Source of the DNA: Micavibrio sp. UBA1672
Lineage (GTDB): Bacteria > Pseudomonadota > Alphaproteobacteria > Micavibrionales > Micavibrionaceae
DNA: 46,357 nucleotides
NCBI GenBank assembly: GCA_002320665.1
Contig: DCKO01000100.1
Location: 1 to 46,357 of the forward strand
Direction of reading: 5' to 3'
Shown here: one piece after another, positions 42,020 to 46,357 of the stretch
How positions within the stretch are numbered: the stretch's first letter is position 1
How the letters are laid out: each line of letters begins with the position of its first letter
Translations under genes and position numbers: made by a program
The notes under the pieces: generated by a model
What the model was told of the DNA's origin: nothing
Database searches by the model: none
Seen by the model: the letters and a program-made list of their open reading frames with translations, nothing else

Positions 42020-44128
42020 ATGCATAATTATTATCCTCACATCATAAGCGTCGAATTTCTCCTGATTTTGGCTTTATTTTTTGTCCTTATCTGGGCTAAG
42101 GGGCGCAATAAAACAGAGCTTTTGCTTAAGAATGCGGCAGAGGAGATTATTGAGTCGTCTGAATACGGGCATATTATCTTTGATAAAGACGGCTCGTTTG
42201 TTAAGTCGAATAAAAAAATAGCTGAATATTTTCCCTTTTTGACCCAGAAAAAAGCGCAGAATTACAGTTTGCAGGACTTTTTTGCATTTTTATATGATCA
42301 TGCGGTCGATTCCGACAAATCTGTTCGTAATGTGATGCTTGATGTATCTAATAATCCGCAAGGCTATGATTTTAGAGAAGTTATCAAAAATGAAGAAGGT
42401 CGTCTTTGTCTGGTTTGTGGAAAAGCAATTAGTCATGACCTTACGGTTTTTGTTGTACGAGATATTAGTTTGGGTCAAAAACGCGAAGAGCGCATGCTTG
42501 ATCTGGGGAAGCGTAACGTCCAATTACAGCAAGCAATAGAGGCTTCCACATCAGGAATAATAGTAAGTGATCCGAAACAATCAGATAATCCTGTAGTATT
42601 TTACAATAAGGCAATGAAGGATTTTCTAGGAGGTGCTTTTTATACCCTAGGAGATCGTGGGTGGTTGGCCGTATTTGATGCTATGAAGTTTAATGAAGAG
42701 AAAAAGGAATTGTTATTAGCTATTACTAAATACCAAAATAATGAAATAGAGGCCAGAATTGTAGGTGAGGGAGATAGGTTGCATTGGTTCAGTATTAAAA
42801 CCACGGCTGTTATAGATGAAGCTGGGCAGGTCGATTTGATTATAGGTGTTTTTAATGAGATCACGTTACTCAAAGAGCGTGAAGCGCAGATGTCTCATAC
42901 CCAAAAAATGGATGCGCTTGGGCGGCTAGCGGCGGGTATTGCTCATGACTTCAATAATGTTCTGTCAATTATAGATGGATTTAGCAAGATGGCCGCAATG
43001 AATCTGGAGGGCAATGAAAAAGCTTCAAAATATCTTGAGCGCATCCAGTCAGCTTCAAAGAGGGGGGCAGCTTTAACTAGAAAGATGTTGACTTTTAGTC
43101 GTCATAAAGTTGTCTCGGGTGAGGTTATCGATATGGTCGATGTGGTAAAGGTGCAATCTGAATTATTGATGCCGCTCTTAGGCGCGTCCATTGCCTTAGA
43201 TGTCCGAATTCCAAAAGACGAAATTCCAGTTATGTGTCCCCCTGATACAATAGAGCAAGTTATTATGAATCTGGTCATTAATGCCAGAGATGCTATGCCC
43301 GAAGGCGGTAGAATATTAATGCAGCTTTTCACAGAAGGTGCTGAAAGTGTTCCTAATATAATAAGAGAGAAGATTGTCGCTGAAAATTATGCTTGTCTCA
43401 AAATTTTGGATACGGGTACAGGCATGGATGAAGAAACCCTTGAGAAAATATTTGATCCTTTCTTTACAACCAAAGGAGCAGGCAAAGGAACTGGTCTGGG
43501 CATGTCTGTTGTCTACGGTCTCGTAAATGAAAGTGGTGGAGCAATTAATGTAGTATCAGAGCAAGGGAAGGGGACAACAATGAGTGTTTATTTCCCGATA
43601 AGCAATAAGTCTGTTACCAGAAAGATTATAGCAGAAGAGGGGGATGCATCAAAAATATGTCTACAGGGTTTCACGGCTCTGGTTGCTGAGGATGAGCCTG
43701 ATTTAAGATTACTGGTCTCAAATATTTTAGAAGATATGGGGTTAGAGGTCTTGCAGGCCAAAGACGGGGATGAGGCTTTGGTTGTTCAAGATGAATATGA
43801 AGGCAAAGTAGATGTATTGCTGACCGATGTGGTTATGCCAGGCCTTAATGGTGTGAAGCTAGCTGAATTAATGCATGAGGAGAGGCCAGATACAAAAGTT
43901 ATTTTCATGAGCGGCTATCCTGCTAACGGGGATATGGCACCTGTTTCATTACCGGAAAGCGCTTGTTTCATAGCTAAGCCTGTGAACTACGATAGTTTGG
44001 CTAAATTACTTCTACAAAAACTTAAGGAAGATCGAAACGACGATCTCAAGAAAATAGAAGATTTACCGCAATGGAAAACAGTTGAAAGCCAAAATGATGG
44101 CAAGGAAGGAAAAACAAATGTCGCTTAG
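42020..44128 (+). CDS. CckA-like hybrid sensor histidine kinase
   Basis: A 702-residue membrane-linked hybrid kinase. One membrane segment is near the N-terminus (about 8-27), followed by two PAS-type regions (about 45-155 and 165-285), a HisKA domain with TQKMDALGRLAAGIAHDFNNVLSI (phospho-His about 309), an HATPase domain (VIMNLVINARDAMPEGG, LDTGTGMDEETLEKIFDPFFTTKGAGKGTGLGM), and a C-terminal receiver (LVAEDEPDLRLLVSN, VLLTDVVMPGLNGVKLAEL, VIFMSGY). This is the CckA layout, which in alphaproteobacteria feeds CtrA through ChpT. A true CckA usually has two membrane segments, so a paralogue is possible. A TTG at 42008 is an alternative start. Confidence 0.85.
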   Translation: MHNYYPHIISVEFLLILALFFVLIWAKGRNKTELLLKNAAEEIIESSEYGHIIFDKDGSFVKSNKKIAEYFPFLTQKKAQNYSLQDFFAFLYDHAVDSDKSVRNVMLDVSNNPQGYDFREVIKNEEGRLCLVCGKAISHDLTVFVVRDISLGQKREERMLDLGKRNVQLQQAIEASTSGIIVSDPKQSDNPVVFYNKAMKDFLGGAFYTLGDRGWLAVFDAMKFNEEKKELLLAITKYQNNEIEARIVGEGDRLHWFSIKTTAVIDEAGQVDLIIGVFNEITLLKEREAQMSHTQKMDALGRLAAGIAHDFNNVLSIIDGFSKMAAMNLEGNEKASKYLERIQSASKRGAALTRKMLTFSRHKVVSGEVIDMVDVVKVQSELLMPLLGASIALDVRIPKDEIPVMCPPDTIEQVIMNLVINARDAMPEGGRILMQLFTEGAESVPNIIREKIVAENYACLKILDTGTGMDEETLEKIFDPFFTTKGAGKGTGLGMSVVYGLVNESGGAINVVSEQGKGTTMSVYFPISNKSVTRKIIAEEGDASKICLQGFTALVAEDEPDLRLLVSNILEDMGLEVLQAKDGDEALVVQDEYEGKVDVLLTDVVMPGLNGVKLAELMHEERPDTKVIFMSGYPANGDMAPVSLPESACFIAKPVNYDSLAKLLLQKLKEDRNDDLKKIEDLPQWKTVESQNDGKEGKTNVA

Positions 44129-44543
44129 CAGTAAACTGGATCATGGTATTGATTTTTCCGAAGTAAAGATTCTGATTGTTGATGACCAGTCAGAGGCGCG
44201 TGCTATGCTAAAAAACATGTTGACCGAAATGGGGGTGACACAGGTGTTCGAGGCGCCTGATGGACGTCAGGCTTTATCATTTATTGATACGGCATTTGAC
44301 TTTATTGATCTGATTATTTGTGATTGGAATATGCCCGGCATTACGGGCGTTGAATTATTACGCCAGCTTAGGACCGTTTATCCGGATGTTCCATTTTTGA
44401 TGATCACAGGTCGCAGTGATATGGGGTCGGTGGCGGAAGCCAAAGCCTGCGGTGTAACAGCTTATATCCGCAAGCCGTTTTCGATTACACAGCTTGAAGC
44501 AAAGCTGCGCGTTGTTGTCAAAAAGAGTCTGGTTAAAGCCTGA
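44118..44543 (+). CDS. Single-domain response regulator (CheY/DivK-like)
   Basis: A 141-residue receiver with no output domain. Acidic pocket Asp22 and Asp23 in VKILIVDDQ, phospho-acceptor Asp69 in LIICDWNMPG, Thr97 in LMITGR and Lys119 in YIRKPF are all present, so it should be phosphorylated. The ATG is 11 bases inside the hybrid kinase gene and has GGAAGGA before it, so the two are translated together and probably form a pair. Confidence 0.88.
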   Translation: MSLSSKLDHGIDFSEVKILIVDDQSEARAMLKNMLTEMGVTQVFEAPDGRQALSFIDTAFDFIDLIICDWNMPGITGVELLRQLRTVYPDVPFLMITGRSDMGSVAEAKACGVTAYIRKPFSITQLEAKLRVVVKKSLVKA

Positions 44544-44603
44544 TATCCTACACAATTGTAAGTACTTTAAGTGCATCCCATAATACGTTATCATAAAAGG
44601 GAT

Positions 44604-46115
44604 ATGAGCGCTCTTCATTATGATTTATGTGTCATTGGTGGTGGAATAAACGGCGCAGGCATTGCAAGAGATGCCGCAGGAAGAGGTTTGTCTGTGGTCT
44701 TGGTGGAAGCTGATGACTTGGCCTCTGCGACATCCTCGGCAAGTACCAAGTTAATACATGGCGGCCTTCGATATCTGGAAATGTATGAATTTAAAATGGT
44801 GCGGGAAGCTCTAAAAGAGCGTTCTTCTCTGCATCGTTCTGCGGCGCATCTCATCAAGCCGCAAGAATTCATTTTACCGCATGATCAAACACAAAGGCCA
44901 TTATGGATGATCCGTTTAGGGTTATTCCTATATGATTTTCTAGCGGGCAAAAAAACACTGCCATCCTCCAAGTTGGTTGATCTAAAAACTGCAGAAAACC
45001 AGTTGCTGAAGTCGGAATTTGAAAAAGGATTTTCTTACTTTGATTGCTGGGCTGATGATACAAGGCTGGTTGTCAGTAATATTACAGATGCGGCCTCACG
45101 CGGAGCCAGGATTTTAACGCGTATGAAATGTAAAAGTCTTGTCTGTGAAGATGGGAGCTGGCGCGTTGGCCTAAAAGATCAAGTAAGAGATGAGGATATT
45201 GAAATTAAAGCAAATATGGTTGTTAATACGACTGGGCCATGGGCTAGAAGTTTTCTGGAGGATATAGGATTCACAGAAAATGATCCAAATATTCCCAATA
45301 TGCGTTTAGTCAAGGGTAGCCACCTGATCTTTCCCAAGCTTTATGAAGGAGGACAGGCTTATATCCTCCAGCAACCGGATAAACGCATTGTCTTCGTAAT
45401 CCCTTACGAGCAAGATTATACCCTGATTGGAACAACAGAAGAGGCCTATGAGGGCAATCCCAGAGAGTGCCGTATCTCGAAAGAAGAGGGTTCTTATCTG
45501 TGCAAGGCGCATAACAGGTTTTTTGAAAAACAGCTAAAGCCTGATGATGCCATATTTTCCTATAGCGGTGTGCGCCCCTTATTTGATGACGGGGCAAGTG
45601 ATGCGCGCTGTGTAACCAGAGGGTACAGGATATATCATCATGAGAGATATCATAACCCCTTCCTGACGGTTTTTGGGGGGAAGTTGACAACCTATCGCAG
45701 TTTGTCAGAGCACGTTATGGATAAGCTAATGATTCTGACTGGGCGTAATAATCCAGCATGGACAAGACAAAAGCCGCTAGTCGGAGGTGATTTTATAAGC
45801 AAAGGGCAAGCGCCTGATGCCGCATATGAGGCCTTCAGGGCGGCGCAAGGGGAAAAATATACTTTCCTGCCACCAGAACTCTTGGAACGCTATTGCCGAG
45901 CATATGGTACGCGCATGGGCTATATTCTGAAAGAGGCAAAGAGTCTCGATGATTTAGGTGTTCATTATGGCGATCATGTCTATGAAGCAGAAATCCAATA
46001 CCTCAGATATTATGAATGGGCGCAAAGTGTTGAAGATATTATCTGGCGTCGCTCAAAGCTTGGTATTCATATATCAGATGAAACCATAGCCGCCCTACAA
46101 CAATGTTTTTCCTGA
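44604..46115 (+). CDS. glpD: Aerobic glycerol-3-phosphate dehydrogenase GlpD
   Basis: Oxidises glycerol-3-phosphate to dihydroxyacetone phosphate with FAD, passing electrons to quinones at the membrane. The N-terminus DLCVIGGGINGAGIARDAAGRGLSVVLVEADDLASATSSASTKLIHGGLRYLE is a textbook FAD-binding start of the family. Also seen are NTTGPWARSF, LVKGSHLIFP, IVFVIPYEQDYTLIGTTEE, SGVRPLFDDG, and the C-terminal DUF-type end with RYCRAYGTRM. Length of 503 residues is normal. GTG 44571 would give an 11-residue extension; ATG 44604 fits the family. Confidence 0.95.
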   Translation: MSALHYDLCVIGGGINGAGIARDAAGRGLSVVLVEADDLASATSSASTKLIHGGLRYLEMYEFKMVREALKERSSLHRSAAHLIKPQEFILPHDQTQRPLWMIRLGLFLYDFLAGKKTLPSSKLVDLKTAENQLLKSEFEKGFSYFDCWADDTRLVVSNITDAASRGARILTRMKCKSLVCEDGSWRVGLKDQVRDEDIEIKANMVVNTTGPWARSFLEDIGFTENDPNIPNMRLVKGSHLIFPKLYEGGQAYILQQPDKRIVFVIPYEQDYTLIGTTEEAYEGNPRECRISKEEGSYLCKAHNRFFEKQLKPDDAIFSYSGVRPLFDDGASDARCVTRGYRIYHHERYHNPFLTVFGGKLTTYRSLSEHVMDKLMILTGRNNPAWTRQKPLVGGDFISKGQAPDAAYEAFRAAQGEKYTFLPPELLERYCRAYGTRMGYILKEAKSLDDLGVHYGDHVYEAEIQYLRYYEWAQSVEDIIWRRSKLGIHISDETIAALQQCFS

Positions 46116-46136
46116 AATCCCAGTTAGTGAGGACGT

Positions 46137-46357
46137 ATGACCGAACCATGTATTTTATCTCTTGATCAAGGCACAAGTAGTTCCAGAGCTATTTTATTTT
46201 CCTTGAGCGGAGACATTCAATCACTTTATCAACAGCCTGTGGATTTAATTTATCCACAAAATGGCTGGGTAGAACAGGATGCAAAAAGCATAATTGATAC
46301 AACAATTTCATCAATCTCAAAAATTGTGAATGAAGCTAAGGATAACTCTGTGGAAAT
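46137..46357 (+). CDS. glpK: Glycerol kinase GlpK (3' truncated by window end)
   Basis: The first 73 codons of glycerol kinase: MTEPCILSLDQGTSSSRAIL holds the phosphate-1 motif of FGGY kinases, followed by YPQNGWVEQDAKSI, both hallmarks of GlpK. It phosphorylates glycerol to glycerol-3-phosphate, the substrate of the adjacent GlpD. GAGG lies just before the ATG, 21 bases after the glpD stop, so the two form an operon. Confidence 0.92.
   Translation, partial: MTEPCILSLDQGTSSSRAILFSLSGDIQSLYQQPVDLIYPQNGWVEQDAKSIIDTTISSISKIVNEAKDNSVE

Overview
The window is a stretch of an alphaproteobacterial chromosome, AT-rich by eye. Supporting signs are a PopZ (DUF2497) homologue, HisZ next to purA, a complete Tad/Flp pilus locus with Caulobacter-type gene order (cpaA-B-C-D-E-F, tadB, tadC), a perfect CtrA-type box in front of the Flp pilin gene, and a CckA-like hybrid histidine kinase. 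A Micavibrionales or Rhodospirillales-like lineage would fit, but that placement is a guess.

Layout. 1-6198: housekeeping genes ftsH (5' end cut by the window edge), an N-formylglutamate amidohydrolase-like gene on the minus strand, glmM, hisZ and purA. 6377-8908: a large protein with a degenerate kinase domain and a C-terminal membrane anchor, followed by a small membrane protein. 9094-21124: Tad pilus genes, namely two TadE-like minor pilins, a TadG-like VWA protein, the 56-residue Flp pilin with its own promoter region and terminator, prepilin peptidase, CpaB, secretin CpaC, CpaD, CpaE/TadZ, CpaF/TadA ATPase, TadB and TadC. 21154-23826 on the minus strand: a protein with an HELEH motif, a TadD-like TPR lipoprotein and a small protein with a secretin-type N domain. 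24072-27765: a flippase-like membrane protein, an O-antigen-ligase-like protein, popZ and a protein-L-isoaspartate methyltransferase.

27920-33705: tRNA-Cys followed by a compact island of about 5.7 kb, all on the plus strand. It holds a P4-type tyrosine integrase, an unrecognised protein, an excisionase/AlpA-like HTH protein, a replication-type protein ending in a DnaA-N-like segment, a phage small terminase (TerS), a strongly structured intergenic RNA or DNA element followed by a terminator, and a secreted ClpP-like protein. It ends in a degraded copy of the tRNA-Cys 3' end. Three TGGGGGCAAG repeats lie at the integrase end and two related ones at the far end, as expected of integrase arm sites. 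Integrase, excisionase, replication protein and TerS with no other virion gene is the architecture of a phage satellite (PICI-like). This is the most interesting part of the window.

33797-46357: an RTX calcium-binding protein, two unrecognised genes, a GT4 glycosyltransferase, a secreted propeller-like protein, an RluD-family pseudouridine synthase, a YjbH-like outer-membrane protein, a CckA-like hybrid kinase overlapping a single-domain response regulator, and glpD followed by the start of glpK (cut by the window end).

Most gene starts were moved downstream of the longest possible frame to the codon with a credible Shine-Dalgarno sequence or family-typical N-terminus. All functional calls come from reading motifs; no database search was run.
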